Origin: Montifringilla adamsi
Taxonomy: Eukaryota; Chordata; Aves; Passeriformes; Passeridae
NCBI GenBank assembly: GCA_017590115.1
Contig: JAGGNK010012559.1
Coordinates: 5,522,818 to 5,586,817, forward strand
DNA length: 64,000 nt
Direction: 5' to 3'
Below are positions 1 through 11,644 of the stretch, piece by piece. A program made the translations under genes and the position numbers. Each line of letters opens with the position of its first letter. Position 1 is the first letter of the stretch. Under the pieces are notes generated by a model. The model worked only from the letters and a program-made list of their open reading frames with translations. It ran no database searches and was not told where the DNA came from.

Positions 1-1847
1 GGTTGTGTTTCATAACACAACCCAAAATGTTGATTATTCCCTGGGTAGCATCACTGGGAATGTTGTTGACACAAGATATGCAGCTCACAGGCAACTCTGA
101 ATAAGGTAATTGGCATCACTGGCTTTAAATGCCTCTCCAGGGGGGGGTTAGTGGAAAAAAATGTTACCCCTGGGGTCTCCCAGTCCTTGGGAACAACTCC
201 AGGAGCTGCAGCTTTTCTCTGTGTGTTGTTTTTTGGGGCACAAAGTACAGGAACCAGATCAAAAGACATTCCACAGACCCTTTGGTAGTGAATGGAATGG
301 AGGGAGCTCCCTGGGAATGTCCTGCTGGTCACTGCCCAAGCCAGGCAGTATTTCAGTCTTTGATACCCTCACACTTCTTCAGCACATTTGGAATTTTGAC
401 CTTTTGGCCTCAGAGGGCTGTGGTCCTTCAGCAGGTGTTGGGGCTGGAGCTCAGAGCTGAATCTTGGCCTGTAAAATTTCTAAGACTATTCCTTTAATCC
501 TGGGTTGAATCATCAAAAATCTTCACTTCATGAGCCTATGGCTTATTTGCAAAATCACCCCAAAGAAAGTGGAATTTAACCTTTACCTTCAGCTTTCCTG
601 GGCTGAGAAAAGCCCCAAGTGCACTTGGAGTGGGAACAGCTGAATTTTACCTCTGGTCAGATTGGTGTCTGAGTAGATACTTCCCCATACCAGTCAAACC
701 CTGCTTATTCCTGTAAATGCTTTCACTTCTCTAAAACCAATGTCCTCACACACATTTTTTCACCACAGCAGTGGAAATGAACAGGCTGAACTGTGCTTTC
801 CTCTGAATGAAAAATAATCACCTCCTCTGGTCCCTGAATTAGAATTTAGCTTCATTTTCCAAGTGCTCCAAGGATTTTGACTCCCAAAAAATGGTCATGG
901 CAGCTGTGGAGGATGTGCCAGGAGCATGGAGCAGGTTCCTCATGGGCAGGGAGGGAGAGCTCCAGACCTCCCTGGTCTCCTGTGTGGATTACTGATGCAT
1001 GGATTGGGATAAATTGAGATTGAGGGTTGAACTGGGAGTGCTGCAAATCCTCACATCCCTGCCTGCCTGGAATTTGATCCCAGGTGCTTCATCCCTGGGG
1101 ATCTCAGGGGAGGCAAAGAATGTGTGACTACTGCAGAGAAAGAAAGGAGCAGCAGCTGAGAAAGCTCAGAACTAGGCCAAGGCTGCATTAATCTTTTGCT
1201 GAGATGAAAAAGGCTTTATCTTTGTACAGGTATTAAAAAAGGCTTAATCTTTGTACAGGTATTAAAAAGCACAGGGGACAGGGACACATTTCACAGAACT
1301 GCTGCATCAGGAGCTGTTACCCAGTTTCAATGACTCCTTTAAAGGCAAAGTCCATTCCAGGAAAGTGGAATACTCTTTTCCAAGTCATTTATCCAAGGGT
1401 AGAACACCAGTAACTGTTTACTTCTTTTACTGTACCGTGGTACATTAAATACTTCTAGGTTTGCATACCTGAATTTCTTCAAAGGGAGTTACATCTTAGC
1501 CCTCTATCTTAGGTGTTGGTAAAGAGCACATACACGTTGTGAATTTTGCTAAATTTTCAGTAAACTGAATCTGGGATTGGAAACTGAATTTTCACTGATC
1601 TTTTAAAGTAATCCCATTCATAATAAATATGAGAATATGTGAGAAATAAAGACCTGTTGTTTAAGTGCAAAGGTACAGTATGGCAGTGTAACAAGGAGCA
1701 ATTCTATCAGTAAAGGCACCAAACTCCACGATGGAACAGTGTGACAGCCCTGAGCTCTGTTAATACAGCCAGGATCAGCTGTGGCTTTGCATTGCTTCTG
1801 TTTTATACAAGAAAACGTCATCTGGATTTAAATACCACTAATTCATC
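1..1847. other. Non-coding DNA downstream of IL22RA1
   Basis: It probably holds the IL22RA1 3'UTR. I see no canonical AATAAA on the minus strand; an ATTAAA at 493-498 and a TATAAA-like hexamer at 1802-1807 are the candidates. Only the 29-bp tandem duplication at 1207-1268 stands out. No coding exon of the next gene is visible. Confidence 0.6.
1207..1268 (+). repeat. 29-bp tandem duplication
   Basis: Two nearly identical copies of an AT-rich 29-bp unit containing TTTGTACAGGTATTAAAAA, in the DNA downstream of IL22RA1 (possibly its 3'UTR). Confidence 0.85.
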
Positions 1848-2816
1848 CTAATAAAATTCTGTGCTCTCCTCATCCCACTGCACTTTCAAGTCCAAATCTT
1901 TGAAGAGCAAGGTGAGAGGAGTGCCCCTGTCCTGGCCTGGGGACCCGCTCAGCTGTGTGCAGCCCAGCCCCTTTGCTGCTGGGAACATTTCCATTTCTGC
2001 AGTCTCTGGGAGCTGCACTCTGTCTGCAGGGTGTGGGAATGGCTCTGGCAGCACCCACTGCTCCCCGTGCTTCTCTGCAGGGAGGTCACTGCCAGTCCGG
2101 ACTGAGAGCAGCAGAGGTGCCAGCAGTTCCTCCTCTGCAGCGTAGGCTGGGGCAGCTTTCCCTGCAGGCAGCAGCAGGGACAGGGCTGCCTGCTGTCTGT
2201 AGCATCCTCCTTGTTCCAGCAAGGACAGGGACAGCTGGGACACACGCTCTGGATCTTCCAGCCCCTCACTCTGCAGCAGCAGCTGGCTCTGCCCAGGGCT
2301 CCCCTGGATCACAACTGACTCCAGTCTGTCCCTGCTCTTCCACAGGGCCGCCTTTGGCCGCTGCTCTTTGTAATCCCAGTGGCTGCAGCTCTTTCCCAGC
2401 CCATGGCTTCGGAGCTCTCCGTCCTCAGAACGATCTGGAGAAGATTCCTTCAGCCTTTGCTCGGGCTGTGAGCTCCTGTCCGTGCCCTCCATGCACAGCC
2501 CGTAGGTCAGGGCCAGGCTGGAGCTGCCTGGGGCAGCAGCAGTGCTCTGCTCAGCTCTCTGAGGAGTGTAAGCAGTGATGGGAGCTGGCATTTCCACCTG
2601 GGAGGGCTCAGGGGGCAGCTGCAGTGCTGCAACATCCACCTGCTGCTGGTAGGGACAGGAGGGCTGTCGTGGCTCCAGGGCCCAGTCCAAATGTTGGCTC
2701 ATCTGGGCCAGCTGCACTTCAGGGATGAAAGGGGAAGGTTTGGAAAAGCTGAGGGGCTTTATGATGTGCTCCACTGTCAGTGTGAGAGGCTGGAACGATG
2801 GAATCCCCCTGAAGTC
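1848..2816 (-). CDS. IL22RA1: IL22RA1 coding exon 7 (cytoplasmic tail)
   Basis: A 323-codon last exon including the TAG stop. It encodes the membrane-proximal JAK1-contact region (SFQPLTLTVEHIIKPL), then four YxxQ tyrosines (YQQQ, YTPQ, YKEQ, YRQQ), which in this family recruit STAT3, plus YGLC. The C-terminus LDLKVQWDEES followed by TEFY matches the mammalian end, but with a short added tail ending in tyrosine. Confidence 0.94.
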   Translation of the reverse strand, partial: DFRGIPSFQPLTLTVEHIIKPLSFSKPSPFIPEVQLAQMSQHLDWALEPRQPSCPYQQQVDVAALQLPPEPSQVEMPAPITAYTPQRAEQSTAAAPGSSSLALTYGLCMEGTDRSSQPEQRLKESSPDRSEDGELRSHGLGKSCSHWDYKEQRPKAALWKSRDRLESVVIQGSPGQSQLLLQSEGLEDPERVSQLSLSLLEQGGCYRQQAALSLLLPAGKAAPAYAAEEELLAPLLLSVRTGSDLPAEKHGEQWVLPEPFPHPADRVQLPETAEMEMFPAAKGLGCTQLSGSPGQDRGTPLTLLFKDLDLKVQWDEESTEFY

Positions 2817-5800
2817 CTGGTGGAGTAGATAAAAAAGCACAAGTTATTACCAAGAAGCTGTGACCTTGAAGGTTTGCTTTAGTTACTCTAACATTTTCTT
2901 TGGAGAAGTGTCAGTGAAAGCCAGTAACAACCACCAGGGATCTGCTCTGCTGACAAAAGAGCTCTGCTTCTTTTTTTCTCCTGGAGATTGACCATTCACA
3001 GGAATACAGACATTTCTCATTGTGTATCAACTAAGCAGTCTTGAAATATGAGGAAGAGAATCTCCTGCTTTCACTTTTGCAAGATTTGGCCTAAGCCCTG
3101 CAGCATGGAAATAGCATGAAAATCCTTGAGCTCATTAGCATGAAAACCAAGTTCTTGCTGTGGGAGATGAGGGGTAGCTGAGAATCCCAGGATTTCAAGG
3201 GGAACTGGGGATTTAGGATGCCTCAGGTTTAGCTGCCTAACCCAAGGGGCTCAGTTTTGGGCAGGTTCTGAGCGCTTTAAAATATCAGTAATCTGCAGTG
3301 ATTGCCTAGACCAAGCTCCTTAACCCTTTAAATGAAGGAGGGTGGGTTTAGATGGGATACTGGGGAGAAATGCTTTACTCAGACAGTGCTGAGGCCCTGG
3401 CACAGAGCAGCTCTGGCTGCCCCTGGATCCCTGGCAGTGCCCAGGCCAGGATGGGGCTTGGAGCTGCCTGGGACAGTGGCAGGTGTGGAGCTCATACAGG
3501 GCAGGGACTAAATGCCCTTTCCAGCCCCAGGCAGGGGTGATTCTGTGATTTGCAAGCTGGGCTGCAGTGGCTGAGGGCACTCACCAGGGCCCTGGGCTGG
3601 GCACTGCGCTGTTTGATGTATTTGTAGATCACAAAAGCGGTGGCAGCAAAAACCAGCCCAGCACAGAAGGCCAGAGCCACCAGACAGTAGAGAATCCACG
3701 TCTTGTCTGGGGAAAGAACAGGTGGAAAAAGAGCTGGATTAGAAAAAATGTCACAATTAGCTAGGTGATATCACAGGTTTAGTCTCACAGGAATTAATTT
3801 TTAAATTATTAAAACGTTCTGTGCTGAAAATCAATGCATTTTGTGCATCCAATATCCCAGCTGGAATTTTCAACTTTCAGCAGAGTTAAAGTCTCACCTG
3901 CCAGTGTTTTGACCCAAAACACCTGAGGTTTGCTCCTTCTCTGGAGCAGACAGATATAAACTGTCCCGTTGTACTCAGTGTCTGGGTCCAAGTTGGAAAC
4001 TTCAAATTCTTTGTTGTGCTCATTCTTTGTCCACTGTTGAAAAGAAAGATAAAATCTGTATTTGGGCAAGATGAAATTTTCTTCAATTCAGATTGCAAAA
4101 TTCAGAATAAAATATTTACTAATGAGGTCTTACATGGCTCAAATTATTCTGTATGTATGGAACTCTGATTTTTTCTGAATCATATTTATATGATTTTGTT
4201 TTCCATTATTTCTGTATCTAATTCTGCATTTTTTTCAGTTTCTTAAGACTTGAAAATTACTGCTTCAGTAATTTCTAGTGACCAATGGTTTTACTTTTTG
4301 CTAGTTATACAGTACTCTTGGAAAATCCTTTTTTCCCCAGAGTTTAAGAAGAAAGCTTAAAGTTCCTGTTGTCCTGAGAGTCCAAGACTCCAAGGCTTTT
4401 CCTTGTACATAGAAATCTCCCCCATCCTCTGTAAACTGAGATCCTTCTCCAGCTCATCTGAAATGGGATTTACAGCAGCATCCCAGTGCCCGAGGTTGTG
4501 CTTTACCTGCTGCTGTGTCCTCTGGTTGAATATTGTCAGGTGATAATCCACGGCCCCAAATTTGTTGTAAATGTCCTCCACGCTGAGCTGCTGCTCATCC
4601 TCCCCCCGCAGGGGGGTCAGGGGGGGCCGGATCAGGAACTTGATGGAGCGGACGTAGGGAATGTGTTCCACTTGGGGGGCCCCTATGATGGCTGGGAAAG
4701 GCACCACAGGCACTGTCAGCTGTGTTAGCATCATCTGATATCTTAACCACACCCCAGACTCGCTGAAATTGGTATTTCTGTTTGTACAAAAAGGTGGCTG
4801 AGCTGTGTGAGCGTGGCAGGAGTCAGGCTGCTGCACACAGAGTGTTTGGGGTTCTTTACCTTCACAGTGTTTGTCCCCAGGAATTCCCATCCCAGGCTTT
4901 TCCAGCTCCATGTTCCCTGTCCCTGTGCAGGATGTTCTCCTTCATGTGTGTGTGAGGGCTGAAACCCCACCACAGTAACAGCTGCCCAAATCCCAATTCC
5001 CATCCTACACCAGATTTACAGGGCTTTTGTGCCTGCACTTATCTCTGGTGACAGGCACACACCACACCCAGCACTGCACAGGGCTTTAATCCAAATTTTC
5101 ACAGCTTTTTTGGTGCAAAGACCTGAAGGCTCTTCACAACCATTGGCTGCTGATGCCACCTTGAATTATTCTTGGTGATTTTTCAGTAGGAAATTTTAGC
5201 CACAAAGCCAATAAGGCTCCCAGAGGCCGCATTGTGTCTGCAGTAGGGCTCACTTTGGGGTTGGGACATGAAGTATCCACTGGAATGGACGCTTATCCCA
5301 AAGTTCCCATTTCACAGCTGCTGGGACTCACTGTCCTCAGGTTGCCCATCATGTCCCTTACTCATTTCTCTATTCCTCCCACCAGCAGCTCTCCCTTCCA
5401 TCACACCAAGCTTTTCCTTTCTCTGACCCCACTTCAGCATCAGCTCTCAGCTGCGACCCTGCCCATTTCTCATTCACCTTGCCCAAAACACCAAACCTCC
5501 AAGGCTTCACTCCCCCCCACCAAGCACAGAGCCTTGCAAGGCTGAACTGGGAGGAGATGCTGCCCTTCAGGAGGCAGGAGCAGGGCTCTCTGGGGGCTGC
5601 ACTGGTACCTACTCTCCTTGCGGGGCTCGAAGCGCTCGGAGCGCACCCAGCTGGGGGAGCAGCCCCGCGCCCGCACCCGCCCGTAGAAATGCTCCGTGAA
5701 GTTCTCTGTCTCCTTGCTGAGGTTGCAGAAGAGCTGGGTGATGCTCTGGCACTCATGTTTGGTGAGCCAGGATTTCTCTCCATACCTGAGGACAAAACAA

Positions 5801-8394
5801 GGATTTGGGGTTGTTAGGTTGGATAGGACTGGGGGAAAATGGAATAGAGAGAAGGAAGTTGCTGAAGGCATGAGTAGCTCAGTTATGGAGCAAAGCAACC
5901 CAAGATGTAAAATATTTGCTCAAATGAGCATCATCTCCCACTTAGAATAATCCTAAAATATTCATAGGATTATATAAGCCATTATATGAACCATTATATG
6001 AACCATAATACAGGCAGGAGAAACAGCAAAATCAACTTTTCTCTCTTGGCCCTTCTTTCTTGAGACCCCTAGGAACAGCCCAAAAGAAGCAAAGTTCACA
6101 TACTGTTTGTACTGGACATCAAACACAGTGCCAGGGGGAATATCTGCCTCTGTTTCCCACGTCAGGATGTTCTCAAAGTTTGTGGAAGAAAATGCTGCAC
6201 GTTTCAGACATGATGATCTCTCTGTAGTCACAATACCTGAAGGAGCAGAGAAACTGGCTTTAAAAAGCATCTTCTGACATCTCAATGGATCTTGTGGTAT
6301 TTTGCTAAAGCTGGGCTGAAAAGAAGGAGCTTGAGCAGAACAAGGCTTCAAACTGTGTTCACACCACACTCTTGCAGACAACTGACTCATCCCAAAGAAA
6401 TCAGGAATTTATACAGAAAAGCCTCAAAAACTGTAGTCAGAAAGAGAATCCTTGAATTTCTAGTCGGGTTTCTTTAACAGCCTTTACATGGGTGGTAAAA
6501 TAACACAATAACCTGTTTTCAAGCCCAGAATCAGGTCTGTGAATGTCTCTGCTTTCTGCCCCTGCTCAAGGAAGTGACATGCAGAGCTCAGTGTCACCTC
6601 CTGAAGATGTGGCTCCGTTCTCCTCTCGTGCTCCATGTTTTATTGGATGGAAAGTGCCTGTACAGAGTGACACCCGGTGTCTGGACTCTGGCCTGGGTGT
6701 GCCAGGGTGACAGCAAACAGCTCAGCCCAGCTCCCTGCTTTCTGAGCCCTGCTGCTCTTCCTTCAGGGTCAGGAATGTCACCTGGCCCTGCAAACATGGG
6801 GACAGCAGGACCCCACCGTGGCCCTCCTGCAGCAAACTGGCTCTGAGGTGCTGCAGAAAAGTCTTTGAGGATTTTGTGTCTCTCTTACCATGAAAAAACA
6901 AAGTGCAAAATTTACACAAGAGTTTCTAACTCCAGGATTTATAAACTCTGAATTCAGATTATAGGCAGACCCTCAAAGATAAATAATTTACACATTATTC
7001 AGCTCTTTGTTTGTGGCACTGATAAACGCCTGGGGCATGTGAGGGCTTCAGCCTGCAATGAACAATGAGACCCCTGGTGAAAAATGAAAAAATAGCAAAT
7101 GAAAATAGCACAGATGGGCAAACTGAGCCCTGGGATGGGACTGCCTTGGACAACATCACATTGAACAGAGACTAAATCCCACCTGGATCCTCACTCCAAG
7201 CTTTCAGCCATGGACCAGAACTGAGCAGTTCAGTCTGCTGGCTGAATGGAGGAGGGTTAGGCAGAAAAGCACAGATCTCTTCTCAGTCCTGTGTGTGGCA
7301 TTTGGGCAGGGAAGTGGTGCAGAAATGGGCTGCTGGTTACTCCAGATTTTGTCCTGACTTCATCTGCAGCTCCACATTTGCCTCTGCTCACTCCAGGCTC
7401 AGCAGGAGGCAGCAGTGTGGGTATGGAGTGGGATTCCCTGCCCTGAAAACTGAGTCACAAATACCCCAAACTTATCAGGAGTAGGAAATCTCTGTCTTCC
7501 CACATTTATCCATGCTAAGAACACTGTTATGCAAAGCAGCATAACACAAGCACAGTCAAGTGTGGGCAGGGGAAAACCGGGATATTTCGCAGTGTGACAG
7601 TTTCACAGGGTGAGATCCCAGACACAGCAGATGAATGACACGGCTGAATGCTGAAAAGCTGGTGTCTGGAAAGAGCAGCTTTATCCTTCATTCACCCAGC
7701 AGTGAGCTTGTCACATCTGGAGTAGGATTAAATGGTTTTTAGAGGGTAGATCTACATTAGATATCAGGGAGAAATTGTTCCCTGGGAGGGTGGAGAGGCC
7801 CTGGCACGGGGTGCCCAGAGCAGCTGTGGTTGCCCCATCTCTGGAAGTGCCCAAGGCCAGGCTGGACAGGGCTTGGAGCTCCTGGGACAGTGGAAGGTGT
7901 CCCTGCCATGCAGGGGTGGGATGAGATGAGCTTTAAGTCCCTTCCAACCCAACCATTCTCCAATGACTCCCTCATTTTAAGATTCCATTATTTGTTTGTA
8001 CCCCCTTTAAAATCAGGACTGTTCTTGTGTTCATTTGTGCCTTTGCTTAAGACACGAGGAGACTGATCCAAAGCCCCCTGATACCGATGAACATCCTTCA
8101 CTGCTGTAGGATTTGGGTCCTAGCACAGTGACAAACCCTTTGAAGTGAAGGAATCTTTCTCCCTCCCTACTAATCCCTTAAGTGCTGAGCACACCAGCCA
8201 CACATGGGAGTTACTACGAGGAGAGAGAACTCAGAAGAGAACCCAGACAACAGCTCATTCTCTAGGTGATAACTCAGGAAACAGGAGTGAAGTGCAGACT
8301 CCAGAATCAAGCAGAATCCCACAGTCAACAACAGCAGAGCTCAGGACTTACCGAGCACTGAAACTCCAGCCAGGACGATCAGAAATCCCTTCAT
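1848..8394 (-). CDS. IL22RA1: Interleukin-22 receptor subunit alpha-1, complete, 7 exons
   Basis: Type I membrane receptor chain that binds IL-22 (with IL10RB) and IL-20/IL-24 (with IL20RB) on epithelial cells and signals through JAK1/TYK2 to STAT3. Coding exons on the minus strand: 8352-8394, 6104-6236, 5613-5785, 4507-4691, 3898-4033, 3585-3706, 1848-2816. All junctions are GT-AG and phases close to 586 residues plus TAG (human 574, from memory). Residues 1-15 are a hydrophobic signal peptide. D1 (about 24-116) carries SSTNFENILTW and the C71/C79 pair; D2 is about 117-223; the membrane helix is about 228-251. The cytoplasmic tail has YxxQ motifs at Y320, Y347, Y413 and Y470, a YGLCMEG motif at Y369 and the family's C-terminal VQW motif. 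The spacing NFENILTW, PRAL then FQPL, and YGLCMEG match human IL22RA1 and separate it from IL20RA, IL10RB and IFNLR1. Odd: the D2 disulfide cysteines appear replaced (H126, F217) and two extra D1 cysteines occur (C24, C101). It sits 3.25 kb downstream of IFNLR1 on the same strand. Confidence 0.96.
3347..3549 (+). mobile_element. CR1 LINE fragment (3' end), IL22RA1 intron 6
   Basis: It matches the bird CR1 3' end: GAGGCCCTGGCACAG, CCCCTGGATCCCTGGCAGTG, GCCTGGGACAGTGGCAGG and a TTCTGTGATT tail. 5'-truncated and degenerate. It is antisense to IL22RA1. Confidence 0.85.
3585..3706 (-). CDS. IL22RA1: IL22RA1 coding exon 6 (transmembrane)
   Basis: It encodes the juxtamembrane DKTW, a helix of about 24 hydrophobic residues from ILYCLVALAF to FVIY, and the basic KYIKQRS stop-transfer segment. 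The donor is GTGAGT at 3579-3584. Confidence 0.93.
3898..4033 (-). CDS. IL22RA1: IL22RA1 coding exon 5 (D2, second half)
   Basis: It encodes the end of D2: FEVSNLDPDTEYNGTVYIC and the terminal WVKTLA. There is one sequon (NGT at 200). C206 is kept, but the second D2 cysteine expected just before VKTL is absent (VFW in its place). The donor is GTGAGA. Confidence 0.93.
4507..4691 (-). CDS. IL22RA1: IL22RA1 coding exon 4 (D2, first half)
   Basis: It encodes the start of D2: IIGAPQVEHIPYVRSIKF, the VEDIYNKFG stretch and the YHLTIFNQRTQQQ end. H126 occupies the position where human has the cysteine of the D2 disulfide. The donor is GTAAAG at 4501-4506. Confidence 0.93.
5613..5785 (-). CDS. IL22RA1: IL22RA1 coding exon 3 (D1, second half)
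   Basis: It encodes YGEKSW, the C71/C79 pair, two N-glycosylation sequons (NLS at 80, NFT at 87) and the RFEPRKE end of D1. C101 in ARGCSPSW is not expected from the human protein. The exon's 3' part is CpG-rich. The donor GTAGGT is placed so that KET-IIG is produced across the junction, the usual class II receptor hinge. Confidence 0.93.
6104..6236 (-). CDS. IL22RA1: IL22RA1 coding exon 2 (D1, first half)
   Basis: It encodes the first strands of D1 with the diagnostic SSTNFENILTW and ends at the VQYK motif. The acceptor follows a CTCCTTCAG tract and the donor is GTATGT. An extra cysteine (C24, in SSCLKR) lies near the mature N-terminus. Confidence 0.94.
6237..8351. other. IL22RA1 intron 1
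   Basis: The largest intron of IL22RA1 (2.1 kb). It holds one CR1 copy (7747-7970) and nothing else I can name. Other IL22RA1 introns over 300 bases are 2817-3584 (CR1 copy), 4034-4506, 4692-5612 and 5786-6103, with nothing further recognised. Confidence 0.8.
7747..7970 (+). mobile_element. CR1 LINE fragment (3' end), IL22RA1 intron 1
   Basis: A clear CR1 3' end: CCTGGGAGGGTGG, GGCCCTGGCACGGGGTGCC, AAGGCCAGGCTGGACAGGGC and GTCCCTTCCAACCCAACCAT. The tail has lost the ATTCTGTG repeat. Confidence 0.9.
8352..8394 (-). CDS. IL22RA1: IL22RA1 coding exon 1 (signal peptide)
   Basis: The ATG is at 8392-8394. Fourteen codons plus one base encode MKGFLIVLAGVSVL, a basic-then-hydrophobic signal peptide. 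The donor is GTAAGT at 8346-8351. The start is chosen because the peptide fits a signal sequence and splices in phase to exon 2. Any 5'UTR boundary is not visible. Confidence 0.9.
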
Positions 8395-11300
8395 GAATGA
8401 CTCTGCAGGCTGGGCTGCGAGAGCAGGCAGCTGCTCCTGTGTGCAGGTGAATCACCTTTTGGCTGAATTCTTTCTTGCCAGGCCAGGTTGGATTTGTTGC
8501 TCAGTAACAGAGCAAAGCAGAGCTCCTGTCCTGCCTTCCCTGGGCTCTGAGCTCCCAGCTGCTCGGAGCCCTGCGCATGTGTGACACCGCGGAGTGACAG
8601 CAGGAGCACCTCTCCCCTCCAGTGCACACCTGACTGTACAAAGGTGCACGAGCCAGAGGCTGAGAAAATCCCCAGCTCCTGAAAAAGAGCCAAATACCTT
8701 TTTGCTGAGAGCTTCCTGCCTGAAAGCCCTCCCTGAGGTTCCTGGGGTTTGAGGTTTGCTTTTCTGGTCGGGTAATTTGAGCTTGTTACAACTCTAGACA
8801 TTAAAACTTAGAGCTGTGCACCTGCTTGGTTTAATACCTGCTGCAAGCAGTGCACCTATTTCCTCCACAAATACTTCTGAATACTTTCTTACAATGAAAG
8901 TCAGCCAGAGCACTGGGGTTTTTTCACCTGATGTGGGCAAGAGGTAGAAGAGTGGTAGCCTTTCCACAGGAGGAGCACCTGCTGTCCCACAGCTCCACAG
9001 AGACTATTGTACACCTACAATGTTTATTTTTGTGGCTGTTTACAGTGTAAAGTTCTGTGACTGAATCCACGTGATAAGAACTGGGAGTTTGTATGGACAA
9101 GAAGAAAGGGATACAGTCCCTTTTCCATAATGAGCTCAGTTTTTAAGGTGTTATTATGTTTTCAAAATACAAACCCTGTGTGCTTCTGACTGTTGATTTT
9201 ACTGCTCCATCCTTGCAAACATGTGATAGAATTCACAAACCCCTTCTGCTTCCCTCCTCATCTGTGCATTTCCTGTTTCTGATGCTGTTTCTGTTCCCTG
9301 CCCTGCCTGGGTGTGGAAGGGCTCTGTGATTCCAGTCCTGCCATGGTGCATCCCTGGCACTTTGTTTTTCTCAGCTCACCTGGACAAAGGCAGAGGCCTC
9401 AGGTTTGTTAAACCAGACACACCTATCCACCAGTGTCTAATTAAGTACAACTGTTTGTTAGGGTGTTTCCTGAACAGCCTGATAAAAGTATTTCCATTTT
9501 CCCTTCCCTCACATCGCTGCCTCACGCTCCTGCTGTGTGATGGGGCACAGCTGGGGGACCTCGGTGTGCACCTGAGCCTTCAGTTCTGAGAACAGAACTT
9601 CAAACCTTACCTCTGCCCTTATTTCTAGCCCAGTGTCTCCTTTTTCAATAGCCCAGGAAACACCTTTCTGAATCTTTGGGGACCTGAAGATGCCCAAAAT
9701 TCAACTTTCAAGTTTAAAGTTAGGGTTTTATCTTCCAAACTCTCTCAAACGTTTCCTCACAGTGTGTGGGGACTGCAGCATCCTGGTGACTGGTGGGCAT
9801 GAACCCTCCAGGTGTGGATGTGGCCCTGGGGACAGGGAACAGGGTGGGTTCCCAGCTGGACCCGATGACCCCCAAGGTGTTTTCCTAAGGAAATTATTCC
9901 CTGATGCTGTGATAAGAGCTGGAGCAGCTGCTCTGGGAGAGGAGCACTGTGCTCTGGCCATGACTGACCCTTCTGCAGAGGAAAACAGCTCTCAAGCCTT
10001 GCTGAAAGAAAATGAGGAGTTGGATGCTGCCACCACCTGTGCAGCTCAGCTGGCCTGCAGCCTGTCCCTCTGCTCCCTGGACAAGACAAGAACTGATCCC
10101 AGGCTGTGTTTGCAGAGCTGGGACATGTCAAAATCATTTTGTAGAGGTTACTCAACTTCGGAGCTTCCTGTAAATCAAAGCCTGGGGGGTTTTCCTGGAT
10201 TGCACAAGAAATTGGGTGGTGATTATGTTTGGATCATCTGTGTCTTTCCAAATGAACTGGAGGGATAACAATGCAGGATGTACCTAAGGACACTTTGCAG
10301 AGGACAAAGGAATAGTCCAGCCGGTGAATCCTTTCCCCCACCTCTCCTTTGGACTTTAATTCAGGACCCTAATGAGTACATCTTGCTGCAAAGCAGTTCC
10401 CAGTCCCTTACTCCTTTTTCCCCTCCAATTCTCAAAGGATTTCAGCTTTCATACCCTCCATCAACACCCTCCCCTTATCTGAGCCCTCTCCTAGTGCAGA
10501 GAATGACTGGGGAGTGTTTCCCTCTTTCTTTTAATGCTTTGTTTTCCTGTGAGTCCTTCACACAAAGGCTCCTTTTGATACTGGAGTATAAAAAGCCTTT
10601 ACAAGGGCATGAAGTGATGGGACAAAGGTGATGGCTGTAAACTGCCAGAGGCGAGATCTAGATTAGATACTGGACTGAAATCGTTCCCTGGGAGGGTGGT
10701 GACTCCCTGGCACAGGTGCCCAGAGCAGCTGTGGCTGCCCCTGGATCCCTGGCAGTGCCCAAGGCCAGGTTGGACAGGCTTGGACCAGCCTGGGACAGTG
10801 GGAGGTGTCCCAGCCCATGGCAGTGGGATGAACTTCAGGATCCCTTCCCACCAAACCATTCTGTGATTCTTTGTTCAGTTCTGGCTTTCCAGTGACCAGA
10901 GTGACCTGGCTGGGAAGTCTCAGAATTCCACTCCAGCCCAGGATGGGCTCCTGTTTTAAAGGTAATGTTTTTTTCAGGATGAGCTGCAATCCCTCTTTAT
11001 AGCTCTGGAAAACAAAACCACATACACATGGAGATTTATATCAAAATATTATTGCTCTCAGACATTCTGCACAGCAGGAGGAATTTCAGCTTCAATAAAT
11101 ATAAAATAAAAAAAATAAATAAAAAAACATGCTGCACACTTGGGCTTCAGTTCCCCCTGTTGGAACCCAGAAGGTGATTTCTGCAGGATGAGGTGGAGAA
11201 CTTTTCATGCCACAAAAACCAGATCTTGCTGAATATCTCTGTAAGGAACTTCCAGTCAAGCTCTGGACTTTGCAGGGAAGCAAAGGTGACACCAAGCACT

Positions 11301-11644
11301 TCAAAATCTGCTCCAAATCCACGTGCAGGCACAACACTGCATTTTAAGGCCCTTGTTCTGAAGTTCAGGTGAGCCCCAGGCAGTGCCTCTTTGCTGGGTG
11401 GTCCCTCAGAGATGTCCCTGCCTCCCTCACCCCTGGCTGGCTCAGGCTGTGCCAGAGTCTGGGCACCTTATCAGAGGGACAGTGACAGTACAAAGGTGAC
11501 TTAGCAATAAAATGCACTTTTGTGTCCCTAAAGCCATTGCCTTGGTAGGCCAGACATCAGGTTTTTGTCCTTGTTCAAGGATCCTTGCTTGGATATCTGG
11601 AGCTCTCCAAGATTTCCAGGCACTCCCCAGACCTGCTGGGCACT
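8395..11644. other. Spacer between IFNLR1 and IL22RA1
   Basis: It contains the IL22RA1 promoter and 5'UTR and the IFNLR1 3'UTR, whose limits I cannot fix. Minus-strand poly(A) signal candidates are ATTAAA at 10530-10535 and 10355-10360 and AATAAA at 9023-9028. One CR1 copy lies at 10651-10871. A 192-codon plus-strand open frame at 9690-10268 has no recognisable features. Confidence 0.6.
10651..10871 (+). mobile_element. CR1 LINE fragment (3' end) between IL22RA1 and IFNLR1
   Basis: A CR1 3' end with GATCTAGATTAGATACTGG at its start, the GCACAGGTGCCCAGAGCAGC core and an ACCATTCTGTGATTCT tail. Confidence 0.92.

Noticed and set aside
9690..10268. 192-codon plus-strand open frame between the receptor genes
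   Set aside because: Its length is within chance for a window this size, and no motif, conserved pattern or splice signals were recognised.
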